Assembly: GCA_017745595.1 (NCBI GenBank)
Contig: WMBV01000013.1
Location: 1-64,000, forward strand
Origin: Bordetella petrii
Lineage (GTDB): Bacteria; Pseudomonadota; Gammaproteobacteria; Burkholderiales; Burkholderiaceae_B
Direction: 5' to 3'
Length of the DNA stretch: 64,000 bases
Shown here: positions 45,499 through 57,655 of the stretch, one piece after another
How positions within the stretch are numbered: position 1 is the stretch's first letter
Layout of the letters: every line of letters begins with the position of its first letter
Translations under genes and position numbers: made by a program
Notes under the pieces: generated by a model
What the model saw: only the letters and a program-made list of their open reading frames with translations
Databases searched by the model: none
What the model was told of the DNA's origin: nothing

Positions 45499-47787
45499 AT
45501 GGATGCCAATTTTCGCAAAGCCGCGCTTGAATATCACGAGTCCGGCCGTCCCGGCAAAATCTCTGTCACGCCGACCAAGCAGTTGTCGAACCAGCGCGAT
45601 CTGGCGCTGGCCTACTCGCCCGGGGTGGCCGCGGCCTGCGAAGAAATCGTCAGCGAGCCGGGTAACGCGGTGCGCTATACGGCGCGCGGCAACCTGGTGG
45701 GGGTCATCACCAACGGCACCGCCGTGCTGGGCCTGGGCAACATCGGCGCGCTGGCCTCCAAGCCGGTCATGGAAGGCAAGGCGGTGCTGTTCAAGAAATT
45801 CGCCGGCCTGGATGTGTTCGACATCGAAATCAACGAGACCGATCCCGACAAGCTGGTCGAGATCATCGCCGGCCTCGAACCCACCTTCGGCGGCATCAAC
45901 CTCGAAGACATCAAGGCGCCCGAGTGCTTCATCGTCGAACGCAAGCTGCGCGAGCGCATGAAGATTCCCGTGTTCCACGACGACCAGCACGGTACCGCCA
46001 TCTGTGTGTCGGCCGCCTTCATCAACGGCCTGAAGGTCGTGGGCAAGTCGCTCGACCAGATCAAGGTCGTGACCTCGGGCGCGGGCGCCGCGGCGCTGGC
46101 CTGCCTGGACCTGATCGTCGACCTGGGCGTGCCGGTGGAAAACATCTGGGTGACCGATATCGAGGGCGTGGTGTACGAAGGCCGCACCGTGCTCATGGAC
46201 CCCGACAAGGCGCGCTTTGCCCAGAAAACCGACAAGCGCAAGCTGGCCGAAGTGATCGAGGGCGCCGACGTGTTCCTGGGGCTGTCGGCCGGCGGCGTGC
46301 TCAAGCCCGAAATGGTGGCCGCGATGGCGCCGCGTCCGGTCATCCTGGCGCTGGCCAACCCCAATCCCGAAATCCTGCCCGAAGACGCGCACGCCGTGCG
46401 CGACGACGTGGTCATGGCCACCGGCCGCTCCGACTACCCGAACCAGGTCAACAACGTCCTGTGCTTCCCCTACATTTTCCGCGGCGCGCTCGACGTGGGG
46501 GCCACCACGATCACCCGCGAAATGGAAATGGCGGCGGTGTATGCCATTGCCAAGCTGGCCCAGGAAGAACAGAACGAAGTGGTGGCGGCCGCCTACGGCA
46601 CCTATGACCTCAGCTTCGGCCCGCAGTACCTGATTCCCAAGCCGTTCGACCCGCGCCTGATCACCCGCATCGCTCCGGCGGTGGCCAAGGCCGCCATGGA
46701 CGGCGGCGTGGCCACCCGGCCGCTGGCCGACCTGCAGGCCTACACCGAACAGCTGCAGCAATTCGTGTACCACTCGGGCGCGTTCATGAAACCGCTGTTC
46801 GCGGCCGCCAAGAGCTTCGTGCGCGACGGCGGCAAGGCCCGCGTGGTCTTCACCGAGGGCGAAGACGAGCGCGTGCTGCGCGCCGTGCAGGTGGTGGTCG
46901 ACGAAGGTCTGGCCCGGCCCATCCTGGTGGGGCGCCCGGCCGTGCTGGCGGCCCGCATCGAGAAATTCGGCCTGCGCCTGCGCCTGGGCGAAGACGTCGA
47001 GGTCACCAATCCCGAATACGACGAGCGCTTCCATCGCTACTGGACGACCTACTGGGAAATGATGTGCCGGCGCGGCATCACCAAGGAAATGGCGCGCGTC
47101 GAAATGCGCCGCCGCCTGACCCTGATCGGCGCCATGATGGTGCATCTGGGCGACGCCGACGGCATGATCTGCGGCACGGTCAGCGCCTATGCCGAGCACC
47201 TGCGCTTTGTCGACCAGGTCATCGGCAAGCGGCCCGGCGCCAATGTGTATGCCGCGATGAACGTGCTGCTGCTCGACGAGCGCATGGTGGCCCTGGTCGA
47301 CACCCACGTCAACGACGACCCCACGGCCGAGCAGATCGCCGAATTCACCATCGCCGCCGCCGAAGAAATGACGCGCCTGAACCTGGTGCCCAAGGTGGCG
47401 CTGCTGTCGCGGTCCAATTTCGGCACCGGCAGCTCGTCTTCCGGCGCGAAGATGCGCGAGGCTCTCGACCTGGTGCGCCAGGCGGCCCCCGGGCTGGAAA
47501 TCGACGGCGAAATGCACGGCGATTGCGCGCTGGACGAGGCGCTGCGCCTGCGCATCCTGCCGTCGTCCACGCTGAAGGGCGAGGCCAACCTGCTGGTCTG
47601 CCCCAACGTCGATTCGGGCAACATCGCCTACAACCTGCTCAAGACGGCAGCCGGCGGCAATGTGGCGGTGGGCCCGTTCCTGCTGGGCGCCAATGCGCCG
47701 GTACACATCCTGACGTCCAGTTCCACCGTCCGTCGCATCGTCAACATGACCGCCCTGGTCGTCGTCGATGCCAACGTGCCCCGGTAA
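45499..47787 (+). CDS. maeB: NADP-dependent malic enzyme with phosphotransacetylase-like domain
   Basis: MaeB oxidatively decarboxylates malate to pyruvate, yielding NADPH. The 762-residue fusion has an N-terminal malic-enzyme domain ([41 protein letters not shown]; nucleotide-binding [29 protein letters not shown]). From about residue 430 a phosphotransacetylase-like domain follows ([43 protein letters not shown]). In relatives the second domain is regulatory, sensing acetyl-CoA or acetyl phosphate. Length matches E. coli MaeB (759). Its 3' end overlaps the patatin gene by 20 bp. Confidence 0.95.
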   Translation: MDANFRKAALEYHESGRPGKISVTPTKQLSNQRDLALAYSPGVAAACEEIVSEPGNAVRYTARGNLVGVITNGTAVLGLGNIGALASKPVMEGKAVLFKKFAGLDVFDIEINETDPDKLVEIIAGLEPTFGGINLEDIKAPECFIVERKLRERMKIPVFHDDQHGTAICVSAAFINGLKVVGKSLDQIKVVTSGAGAAALACLDLIVDLGVPVENIWVTDIEGVVYEGRTVLMDPDKARFAQKTDKRKLAEVIEGADVFLGLSAGGVLKPEMVAAMAPRPVILALANPNPEILPEDAHAVRDDVVMATGRSDYPNQVNNVLCFPYIFRGALDVGATTITREMEMAAVYAIAKLAQEEQNEVVAAAYGTYDLSFGPQYLIPKPFDPRLITRIAPAVAKAAMDGGVATRPLADLQAYTEQLQQFVYHSGAFMKPLFAAAKSFVRDGGKARVVFTEGEDERVLRAVQVVVDEGLARPILVGRPAVLAARIEKFGLRLRLGEDVEVTNPEYDERFHRYWTTYWEMMCRRGITKEMARVEMRRRLTLIGAMMVHLGDADGMICGTVSAYAEHLRFVDQVIGKRPGANVYAAMNVLLLDERMVALVDTHVNDDPTAEQIAEFTIAAAEEMTRLNLVPKVALLSRSNFGTGSSSSGAKMREALDLVRQAAPGLEIDGEMHGDCALDEALRLRILPSSTLKGEANLLVCPNVDSGNIAYNLLKTAAGGNVAVGPFLLGANAPVHILTSSSTVRRIVNMTALVVVDANVPR

Positions 47788-49003
47788 CGAGCTGCCCGCC
47801 GCCGCCACCGTTCCCGCCGGCCCGGTCACCGGGCTGGTGCTGACGGGGGGCGGCGCGCGCGCCGCCTACCAGGTGGGCGTGCTGGACGCCGTTTTCCATA
47901 TCCTGAACCCGACCGAGCGGCCGGGCCTGCGCAATCCTTTTCCCATCATCTGCGGCACCTCGGCCGGCGCCATCAATGCCGCGGCCCTGGCGTGCCGCGC
48001 CGACCGGCCGCTGCTGGCCGCGCGGCGCATGCGGCGGCTGTGGGCCTCGCTGGGCACCGACATGGTGTACCGCGCCGACGCGCCGGGGCTCATCAAGACC
48101 GGCGTGCGCTGGCTGGGCCTGCTGGCGGTGGGGTGGATGTTCTCGGGCCTGGCGCGCAAGCGCCCCCAGTCGCTGCTGGACAACCGCCCGCTGGCCGACC
48201 TGCTGACGCGCGTGCTCGATTTCAAGCACTTGCAGGCCAACCTGCAGGGCGGCGCGCTGTCGTCGCTGGCCATCACGGCCTCGGGCTTCACCAGCGGCGA
48301 GCACCTGACTTTCTATCAGTCCAACCACGCCATCGAACCCTGGCACCGTTCGCTGCGGCGCGCCGTGCCGACGCGCATCGGGGTCGAGCACCTGATGGCC
48401 TCGTCGTCCATCCCGTTCGTGTTTCCCGCCCAGGCGGTCGACGTGCACGGGCAGGTCGAGTGGTGCGGCGACGGCTCGATGCGCCAGCTGGCGCCCATCA
48501 GCCCGGCCATCCACCTGGGGGCCGACCGGATACTGGTCATCGGCACCGGCTACCGCGACGACACGCACCCCGAAAAGCGCGAGCAGAACCCGCCGTATCC
48601 GTCGCTGGCGCAGGTGGGCGGCCACATACTGTCCAGCATTTTCCTGGACGGCCTGTCGATGGACATCGAGCGCCTGGAACGCATCAACAATCTGGTCGGC
48701 CACGGCTCGCGCGACCCGGCGACCGGGGCCGATGTCCGGCGGGTGAACGTTCTGACGCTCACCCCCAGCCAGTCGCTGGATTTGCTTGCGCTCGACTATC
48801 TGAAAGAAATGCCCCTCGAGGCCCGTACCCTTTTTCGCGTACTCGGTGTATCGTCCGACCCAGACCGTCCGGGCGGCGGCGCGCTGATGTCTTATCTGTT
48901 GTTCGAAAGCGCTTACACCCGGCGATTGATCGAACTAGGTTATGCCGATACGATGCGGCGTATCGAAGAAGTGGTTGGCTTTTTCAAGGAGGGCCAGGCA
49001 TGA
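47768..49003 (+). CDS. patatin-like phospholipase
   Basis: This predicted 411-residue serine lipid acyl hydrolase has an oxyanion loop TGGGARAAYQVG (about residues 26-37), the nucleophile elbow ICGTSAG (GxSxG, serine at about 65) and the dyad aspartate in WCGDGSMRQL. There is no obvious signal peptide, so it probably acts in the cytosol or on the inner membrane face. The C-terminal part carries DUF3336-free helical sequence (LDLLALDYLKEMPLEARTLF). It overlaps maeB at its start and the barstar gene at its stop (ATGA), forming a tightly coupled three-gene unit. Confidence 0.87.
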   Translation: MPTCPGNELPAAATVPAGPVTGLVLTGGGARAAYQVGVLDAVFHILNPTERPGLRNPFPIICGTSAGAINAAALACRADRPLLAARRMRRLWASLGTDMVYRADAPGLIKTGVRWLGLLAVGWMFSGLARKRPQSLLDNRPLADLLTRVLDFKHLQANLQGGALSSLAITASGFTSGEHLTFYQSNHAIEPWHRSLRRAVPTRIGVEHLMASSSIPFVFPAQAVDVHGQVEWCGDGSMRQLAPISPAIHLGADRILVIGTGYRDDTHPEKREQNPPYPSLAQVGGHILSSIFLDGLSMDIERLERINNLVGHGSRDPATGADVRRVNVLTLTPSQSLDLLALDYLKEMPLEARTLFRVLGVSSDPDRPGGGALMSYLLFESAYTRRLIELGYADTMRRIEEVVGFFKEGQA

Positions 49004-49464
49004 CGCGAAATGGCCAGTCTACGCTGCAGCGCCAGTTGAACCGGGGCGGCGCGATCGAGCACGACGGTTTGCAGAAAGAAGCCATGGTCGAGGCGGCGCA
49101 CGAGCTCGGGCTGGCGCTGCTGGTGGCCGACTGCGACCGGGCGCGCAGCCGCTCGGCGGTATTGCGCGCCATCGCCAAGGCGGTCGATTTTCCCGAGTAC
49201 TTCGGCGGCAATCTCGACGCGCTCTACGATTGCCTGTGCGACACCGTGCTCGACCAGAAAATCGGCGTCGTGCTGTGGCTGTACAAGCTGCATTCGGGCG
49301 ACCCGGCCCTGGAAGCCGACGCGGCCCAGATCGAAGCCGTGTGCGCCGACGCCGCCGATTTCGCCCGCGAGAACGGCCGCATCTTTTCCTTCGTGATCGA
49401 ACACGCCGGCAAGCACCCCGACCCCGAACCCGGCGTGGCCGCCGCGCCCTACGGCGAAGGGTGA
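49000..49464 (+). CDS. barstar-family protein (orphan barnase-inhibitor-like)
   Basis: The 154-residue product has a C-terminal barstar domain (about residues 40-140). VADCDRARSRSAVLRAIAKAVDFPEYFGGNLDALYDCL matches the barstar core, in which DFPxYFGxNxDALxDCL binds the ribonuclease active site. Barstar proteins inhibit barnase-type RNases, yet no barnase-like or other toxin gene is seen in this window. The start ATG overlaps the patatin stop (ATGA), which suggests translational coupling to the phospholipase. About 40 N-terminal residues are of unknown role. A REP-like cluster follows. Confidence 0.85.
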   Translation: MTRNGQSTLQRQLNRGGAIEHDGLQKEAMVEAAHELGLALLVADCDRARSRSAVLRAIAKAVDFPEYFGGNLDALYDCLCDTVLDQKIGVVLWLYKLHSGDPALEADAAQIEAVCADAADFARENGRIFSFVIEHAGKHPDPEPGVAAAPYGEG

Positions 49465-49506
49465 GCGCGAAGGGTAAGCGTTTACTGGCTTTCGGGCGGA
49501 TCTTGC

Positions 49507-49673
49507 AGGTGTCTGACTCCCGCAGGGTGTCAGACACCGAAGAATGCAGACAGTCCGGCCATTGCAGCGGTGTCTGACACCCTGCGGGAGTCAGACACCT
49601 GAATTAGTCAGACACTTGAATTCCGCGCAAGCCAGGCGTCCGAATTCAGAACCCGCGGGAATCAGTCACCTGG
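49507..49673. repeat. REP-like palindrome cluster 6
   Basis: Palindromes are at 49507-49538 and, inverted, at 49569-49600; starts are 62 bp apart with a 30-bp spacer. A degenerate third copy is at 49632-49673 (CCAGGCGTC...CACCTGG ends). The 49569 copy is identical to 37505-37536. The cluster lies between the convergent barstar and rsmE genes. Confidence 0.87.
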
Positions 49674-49698
49674 TTGTCATGTAGCCGCGTGCCGGCTT

Positions 49699-50433
49699 CT
49701 ACTGCCATCCCAGCAAGGCCGTGGCCGCGGCGATCAGGGCCAGGCCCGCGGTTTCGGTGCGCAGCACGCGCGGGCCGTAGCGCACCGCCTGCACGCCGCG
49801 CTCGGTTGCCAGGGCCAGTTCGGCATCCGACCAGCCGCCTTCGGGCCCCACCAGCAGGCTCAGGTCCCGCAGATCCGGTTGCGCCGCCAGCGCCTCGGCC
49901 AGGCCGGGGCCGGCTTCGGGATGGCACAGCAGCCGCAGGCCGCCGGCCGGCTGGTCCAGCCAGCCGCGCAGGTCGGTGGGGGCGTCGACCGCCATCAGCC
50001 GGTTGCGGCCGCATTGCTCCGAGGCCGACTGCGCGATGCGCGACCAGTGCGCCAGGCGTTTTTCCAGGCGCGCGCCGCCCAGTTGCAGCACGCTGCGTTG
50101 CGCCGCGATGGGGCTGACCCGGCAGGCTCCCAGTTCGACCGCCTTTTCCACCACCCAGTCCATCTTGTCGCCGGACGGCAGGCCCTGCACCAGGGTGATG
50201 CGGCCGGGCAGCTCGGCGTCGCGCGGGTCGAAGGGGCCCAGCCGGGCCCAGGCGTCTTTCCCTTCGACCTCGAGGGTGGCGGGGTATTCGCCGCCGCCGC
50301 CATTGAACAGCACGATGGCGGCGCCCGCGCGCAGGCGCAGCACCCGCAGGGCGTGGTGGGCCAGGGCGGTCGGCAACGGCAGGCGCGCGCCGGAAGACAG
50401 CGGCGTGTCGCAGAAAAAACGCGGCAGGGACAT
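49699..50433 (-). CDS. rsmE: 16S rRNA (uracil-1498-N3)-methyltransferase
   Basis: RsmE methylates U1498 of 16S rRNA in the 30S subunit. The 244-residue product has an N-terminal PUA-like part ([14 protein letters not shown]...[22 protein letters not shown]) and a SPOUT-fold methyltransferase core. The core shows [35 protein letters not shown] and the knot [18 protein letters not shown] chose the ATG at 50433 (MSLPRFF); the frame is open to 50475. It is divergent from tkt, with 193 bp between starts. Confidence 0.95.
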   Translation of the reverse strand: MSLPRFFCDTPLSSGARLPLPTALAHHALRVLRLRAGAAIVLFNGGGGEYPATLEVEGKDAWARLGPFDPRDAELPGRITLVQGLPSGDKMDWVVEKAVELGACRVSPIAAQRSVLQLGGARLEKRLAHWSRIAQSASEQCGRNRLMAVDAPTDLRGWLDQPAGGLRLLCHPEAGPGLAEALAAQPDLRDLSLLVGPEGGWSDAELALATERGVQAVRYGPRVLRTETAGLALIAAATALLGWQ

Positions 50434-50626
50434 GGCGCAGGGGCAGGGCGCGGCAAGGCGCCGGGAACCGGTCAAAGCGCGTAGCCTACCATTGCGCCGG
50501 CCCCTCTGGGACGGCCCCGCCCCGGCCGGACCCGCGGGTGCCTCAGATGCTAAAATGATGAGCTTCGCAACCCCGCCACCTGGCCCCGTTTTCGGGCCCG
50601 CCAGCGCCTACGAGCCCTTTTTCCGC

Positions 50627-53688
<3,062 letters not shown>

Positions 53689-53693
53689 GCAGC

Positions 53694-54887
53694 ATGGCCA
53701 AGGTCAACACCCTGTCCGCGCTGGCCAAGGCCGGCGCGCTGCACGGCAAGCGCGTGTTCATCCGCGCCGACCTGAACGTGCCGTTCGACGACGCCGGCCA
53801 GATCAGCGAAGACACGCGCATCCGCGCCTCGGTGCCGGGCATCCGCCTGGCGCTCGACGGCGGGGCCGCCGTCATGGTGACCTCGCACCTGGGCCGCCCC
53901 ACCGAAGGCACGCTTACGCCCGCCGACTCGCTCGAGCGCGTCGGCCAGCGCCTGTCGCAGTTGCTGGGCATGCCCGTGCAGCTGGTCAAGAACTGGGTCG
54001 ACGGCGTCAACGTCGATCCGGGCCAGGTGGTGCTGCTGGAAAACTGCCGCGTCAACCCGGGCGAAAAGAAGAACGACGAAGCACTGTCGCGCAAGATGGC
54101 GGCGTTGTGCGACGTTTACGTCAACGATGCCTTCGGCACGGCGCACCGCGCCGAGGCCACCACGCACGGCATCGCGCGCTTCGCGCCCATCGCCTGCGCC
54201 GGCCCGCTGCTCGAAGCCGAACTGCAGGCCCTGGGCCGCGCGCTGCACGAGCCCAAGCGGCCGCTGGTGGCCATCGTGGGCGGCTCGAAAGTGTCGACCA
54301 AGCTGTCCATCCTGCAGTCGCTGGCCGACAAGGTCGACCAGCTGGTGGTGGGCGGCGGCATCGCCAACACCTTCATGCTGGCCGCCGGCCTGCCCATCGG
54401 CAAGTCGCTGGCCGAGCCCGACCAGGTCGAACAGGCCCGGGCCGTGATCGACATCATGAAAAAACGCGGCGCCGCCGTGCCCATTCCCACCGACGTGGTG
54501 TGCGCCAAGTCGTTCGCCGCCGATGCCCAGGCCACCGTCAAGGCGGCCGATGCCGTGGCCGACGACGATCTCATCCTCGACATCGGCCCGCAAACCGCCC
54601 AGCAACTGGCCGGCATCCTGCAGCAGGCCGGCACTATCGTCTGGAACGGCCCGGTGGGCGTGTTCGAGTTCGACGCGTTCTCGCACGGCACCGAAGTCCT
54701 GGCCCAGGCCATCGCCCAATCGCCCGCGTTTTCCATCGCGGGCGGCGGCGATACCCTGGCCGCCATTGCCAAGTACGGCATCGCCGACAAGGTGGGCTAC
54801 ATCTCCACCGGCGGCGGCGCCTTCCTGGAGTTCCTGGAAGGCAAGTCGCTGCCGGCCGTGGCCATCCTGGAAGAGCGCGCGGGCTGA
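53694..54887 (+). CDS. pgk: phosphoglycerate kinase
   Basis: Pgk transfers phosphate between 1,3-bisphosphoglycerate and ADP. The 397-residue product has [58 protein letters not shown], the nucleotide site [16 protein letters not shown] and a C-terminal [16 protein letters not shown]...[14 protein letters not shown]. All are standard. It begins 5 bp after gap and is the last gene of tkt-gap-pgk. A REP-like palindrome (54907-54943) follows its stop and may serve as the operon end. Confidence 0.97.
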   Translation: MAKVNTLSALAKAGALHGKRVFIRADLNVPFDDAGQISEDTRIRASVPGIRLALDGGAAVMVTSHLGRPTEGTLTPADSLERVGQRLSQLLGMPVQLVKNWVDGVNVDPGQVVLLENCRVNPGEKKNDEALSRKMAALCDVYVNDAFGTAHRAEATTHGIARFAPIACAGPLLEAELQALGRALHEPKRPLVAIVGGSKVSTKLSILQSLADKVDQLVVGGGIANTFMLAAGLPIGKSLAEPDQVEQARAVIDIMKKRGAAVPIPTDVVCAKSFAADAQATVKAADAVADDDLILDIGPQTAQQLAGILQQAGTIVWNGPVGVFEFDAFSHGTEVLAQAIAQSPAFSIAGGGDTLAAIAKYGIADKVGYISTGGGAFLEFLEGKSLPAVAILEERAG

Positions 54888-55285
54888 CCGCAACGGCCCG
54901 GTGTCCAGGTGTCTGACTCCCGCGCAGCGGGTGTCAGACACCTGAAAACTTCCGGGCCCGGTTCAAACTGGTCGCGCTTTCGCGACGAGACCCAGCCCGG
55001 TTTGCCGTTTCGTCGTGAAACATTCAATTCCGGTTGCGGGCATTCCGACCCCCGCGCAGCGGGTGTCAAGCTTCCCGGAGCTCTAGACGAGCCTCGCAAG
55101 AATAGAATAACCGTGATTTTCCGCATCTGCGGATTCGTATGCTCCATTTTCGGGTAATGCCGGAATTATTTTTCCGAGTCACCCGGTTTGCGAGCTTTCT
55201 AAAGCATGGGTTTTCAGTCCGGTCCACGTACTATAGCGGTTCGTCCCGCCGGGGCACCGAACTGAGATTATCTGGGGGAAGATAA
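54888..55285. other. 398-bp intergenic region with REP-like element and probable promoter
   Basis: There is no gene. The left part has the REP-like palindrome at 54907-54943 and a same-orientation half-copy at 55048-55070. The right part (about 55090-55285) is A/T-richer than its surroundings and should contain the promoter of the operon starting at 55286. No clear operator could be assigned. Confidence 0.6.
54907..54943. repeat. REP-like palindrome 7 (long-loop variant)
   Basis: The element has AGGTGTCTGAC and GTCAGACACCT arms, with an inner CCCGC-GCA-GCGGG extension that lengthens the stem. It lies 20 bp after the pgk stop. A partial second copy with the same CGCGCAGCGGGTGTCA core lies at 55052-55068. 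Confidence 0.85.
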
Positions 55286-56173
55286 ATGCACGTACCGGAC
55301 TTGAGCCTCGATCACGCGGCATTGGTCATACACGATCTCGAGGCCGCGCGAATAGCCTTCGAGCGCCTGGGATTCCGCCTTTCGCCGCGCAGCATGCACG
55401 CCGGTGCGCTGACGCCCGGGGGTCCGGTGGAGCCTTGGGGATCCGGAAATCATTGCGCGATGTTTCGCAATGGCTATTTCGAGCTGCTGGGGCTGGTCGA
55501 TCCCGACTTGCACAGTACCGCCCGGACTATGCTCCAGAAATACGAAGGCCTGCATATCGTCGCCATGGACTGCCCGTCCGCCGTTGCGGCTTATGCCCAT
55601 CTACAGGACGCGCAGGTTGCCGCCCCCCCGCCGCTGACGCTGGAGCGCGATGCGCCGTTCGGCCCCTTGAACGACCAGGTGCGCCGCGCGCGGTTTCGCA
55701 ATATCAATCTCGACGTTCAGGCGTATCCCGAAGCTCGCTTCATCGTCATCGAGCACGGTACGCGCGATGTGCTCTGGCAGCCGCACCTGTTGCAGCATCC
55801 CAATGGCGCGAACGCCCTGGCGGCGATGTACTTCTGCCCGGACGACGTGCCGGCCTCCTTGCAGCGCTTCGAGCCCATCCTGGGCAAGCCCGTCCGCCAT
55901 GGCGATGCCTACAAGTTCGAGCTCGAACGCGGCGCGTTCTGGTTTCTGGATGCCGAGGCAATGCGCCGCTATTGCCCCGTGCTCGACGGCGCCGTGCATC
56001 GAGTGTCGGCCGCGTGCATCGGAGTCGACAGCCTCGATACGCTGCAGGCCTATTTGTCGGACCGCGGCATCGACACCCACCGCACCCCCACGCTCGATAC
56101 CGGAGCGCCGTCTATCTGGGTGCACCCGTCGCAGGCAAGCCACGGCGCACTGCAGTTCATACAGTCAAAATAA
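55286..56173 (+). CDS. VOC / glyoxalase-like family protein
   Basis: This 295-residue cytosolic protein of the glyoxalase-like (VOC-fold) superfamily has two related halves. The first begins LDHAALVIHDLEAARIAFERLGFRLSPRSMHAG and contains NHCAMFRNGYFELLGLVDP, where H and E could be metal ligands. The second half begins around ALAAMYFCPDDVPASLQRFEPILG and includes FELERGAFWFLDAEAM. Proteins of this type act as isomerases, hydrolases or dioxygenases; the reaction here is unknown. A strong ribosome site (GGGGGAA) precedes the ATG. It is the first gene of an operon with an oxidoreductase, a thioesterase and an acyl-CoA ligase. Confidence 0.8.
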   Translation: MHVPDLSLDHAALVIHDLEAARIAFERLGFRLSPRSMHAGALTPGGPVEPWGSGNHCAMFRNGYFELLGLVDPDLHSTARTMLQKYEGLHIVAMDCPSAVAAYAHLQDAQVAAPPPLTLERDAPFGPLNDQVRRARFRNINLDVQAYPEARFIVIEHGTRDVLWQPHLLQHPNGANALAAMYFCPDDVPASLQRFEPILGKPVRHGDAYKFELERGAFWFLDAEAMRRYCPVLDGAVHRVSAACIGVDSLDTLQAYLSDRGIDTHRTPTLDTGAPSIWVHPSQASHGALQFIQSK

Positions 56174-56195
56174 TCTACATACCGGAGAGAAGTCG

Positions 56196-57209
56196 ATGAA
56201 AGCAGCAGTAATCTACGAACATGGCGGCCCAGGCAGCATCCAGTACGTAACGGATTTCCCGGATCCCGTGGCCCAGGCAGGCGAAGTCGTCGTCAAGATT
56301 CATGCCGCCACGCTGAATTACCACGATGTGTTCACCCGCAATGGCATGCCCGGTATCACCGTACCCATGCCGATCATCATGGGCCTGGATTTCGCCGGCG
56401 AAATCGTCGAAGTCGGCCCAAATGTAGAAGGGGGCTGGAAGGTCGGCGATCGCGTCATGATCGATCCGTCCGACCGCAAAACCTTCGGTGGCGTCATCGG
56501 TGAAGCACGCCACGGCGGCCTGGCGCAGTATTGCGCGGTGCCCGACCATCATCTGGTCGCGCTGCCCGACGACGTCAGCTATGAAACCGCCGCGGCCCTG
56601 CCGGTAGCCTATGGCACCGCATGGCGCATGATGGTCACCATAGGCCAGATCCGTGCCGGCGAGCGCGTGCTCATTCTGGGCGCCTCCGGCGGTGTGGGCA
56701 CGTGCTGCGTGCAGCTCGCCAAGCTGGCCGGCGCCGAAGTCATCGCGGCGGCTTCCAGTCCCGAAAAACTGGCGCGTTTGAAAGACCTGGGCGCCGACCA
56801 CCTGATCGACTATAAACAAGACGATTTTATGAAGTGGGTATTCACGAATTTCGGCAAGCCGCACCGCCGGCTGGCCGAAAAGGGCGTGGATGTGGTTGTG
56901 AACTTCACGGGCGGCGATACCTGGGTGAAGTCCCTGCGCACGCTGCATCGCGGCGGACGCATCCTGACCTGCGGCGCCACCGCGGGCTACGATCCCAAAG
57001 AAGACCTCCGCTTCATCTGGAGCTATGAACTGCAGGTGCTGGGTTCGAATGGCTGGCTGCGCGATGAACTGATCAGCCTGGTCGAACAGGTGCGGCAGGG
57101 CAAGCTGAAGCCTGTTGTCGACAAGACCTATGCGCTGTCCGACATCAACGACGCGTTCCAGCAACTGGAAGACCGCCGCGTGTTCGGCAAGATTATGGTG
57201 AAACCATGA
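56196..57209 (+). CDS. zinc-independent MDR-family alcohol dehydrogenase / quinone oxidoreductase
   Basis: This 337-residue NAD(P)-dependent medium-chain dehydrogenase/reductase shows LNYHDVFTRNGMPG, MGLDFAGEIVEVGP, the AAALPVAYGTAWRM loop and Rossmann motif ILGASGGVGTCCVQLAKLAGAEV. The catalytic zinc ligands of true alcohol dehydrogenases are missing (the NYHDV position lacks cysteine), so it fits the quinone oxidoreductase or enoyl reductase branch. AGGAGA-like sequence precedes the ATG at 56196, 22 bp after the VOC stop. Its stop overlaps the thioesterase start (ATGA). A role in reducing an enoyl- or keto-intermediate of the same pathway is plausible but inferred. Confidence 0.85.
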   Translation: MKAAVIYEHGGPGSIQYVTDFPDPVAQAGEVVVKIHAATLNYHDVFTRNGMPGITVPMPIIMGLDFAGEIVEVGPNVEGGWKVGDRVMIDPSDRKTFGGVIGEARHGGLAQYCAVPDHHLVALPDDVSYETAAALPVAYGTAWRMMVTIGQIRAGERVLILGASGGVGTCCVQLAKLAGAEVIAAASSPEKLARLKDLGADHLIDYKQDDFMKWVFTNFGKPHRRLAEKGVDVVVNFTGGDTWVKSLRTLHRGGRILTCGATAGYDPKEDLRFIWSYELQVLGSNGWLRDELISLVEQVRQGKLKPVVDKTYALSDINDAFQQLEDRRVFGKIMVKP

Positions 57210-57640
57210 GCAGCACTGACATCAAGCAACTCGACCGAGCGGGCATCGAAGCCATTTTCAATCGCTCGCAATTTATCCGCGGCATGAACCTGGAAATACT
57301 GGAAGTGAATCACGAGGCGTCGCGATTCGCGGTCCGCATGCCCTTGCAGCCCAGCCAGGAGCGCGGCGCGGCCGGTTCTGGACAGTTTCATGGCGGAGCC
57401 ATTGCCGCAATGGTCGATGTGGTCGGAGACTTCGCCATCGGCATGTTGGTGGGCGGCGGCGTGCCCACCATGAATCTGCGGGTAGATTATTTGCGTCCGG
57501 CCATGGGGCCCTACTGTGAAGGCGTGGCAGTTGTGCGCAAGGCCGGCCGCAGCGCCGCCGTGGTCGATATCGATGTCATGTCCGCCGATGGGAAGCTGGT
57601 CGCCATCGGGCGCGGCACGTACGTGCCTGTTACGGGCTGA
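57206..57640 (+). CDS. PaaI-type hotdog-fold thioesterase
   Basis: This 144-residue hotdog-fold protein has the PaaI-like segment GQFHGGAIAAMVDVVGDFAIGML (about residues 58-80) and PTMNLRVDYLRPAMGPYCEGVAVVRKAGRSAAVVDIDV. Such enzymes hydrolyse CoA thioesters, often to rescue CoA from dead-end intermediates in aromatic or acyl degradation. Its ATG overlaps the oxidoreductase stop, and the ligase gene begins 16 bp downstream. Substrate is not known. Confidence 0.88.
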   Translation: MSSTDIKQLDRAGIEAIFNRSQFIRGMNLEILEVNHEASRFAVRMPLQPSQERGAAGSGQFHGGAIAAMVDVVGDFAIGMLVGGGVPTMNLRVDYLRPAMGPYCEGVAVVRKAGRSAAVVDIDVMSADGKLVAIGRGTYVPVTG

Positions 57641-57655
57641 CGGATAGGTGAGTAT

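Noticed and set aside
49000-49464. Barstar gene as half of a local barnase-barstar toxin-antitoxin pair
   Set aside because: No RNase-like or other toxin frame is present on either side. The neighbours are a phospholipase and rsmE.
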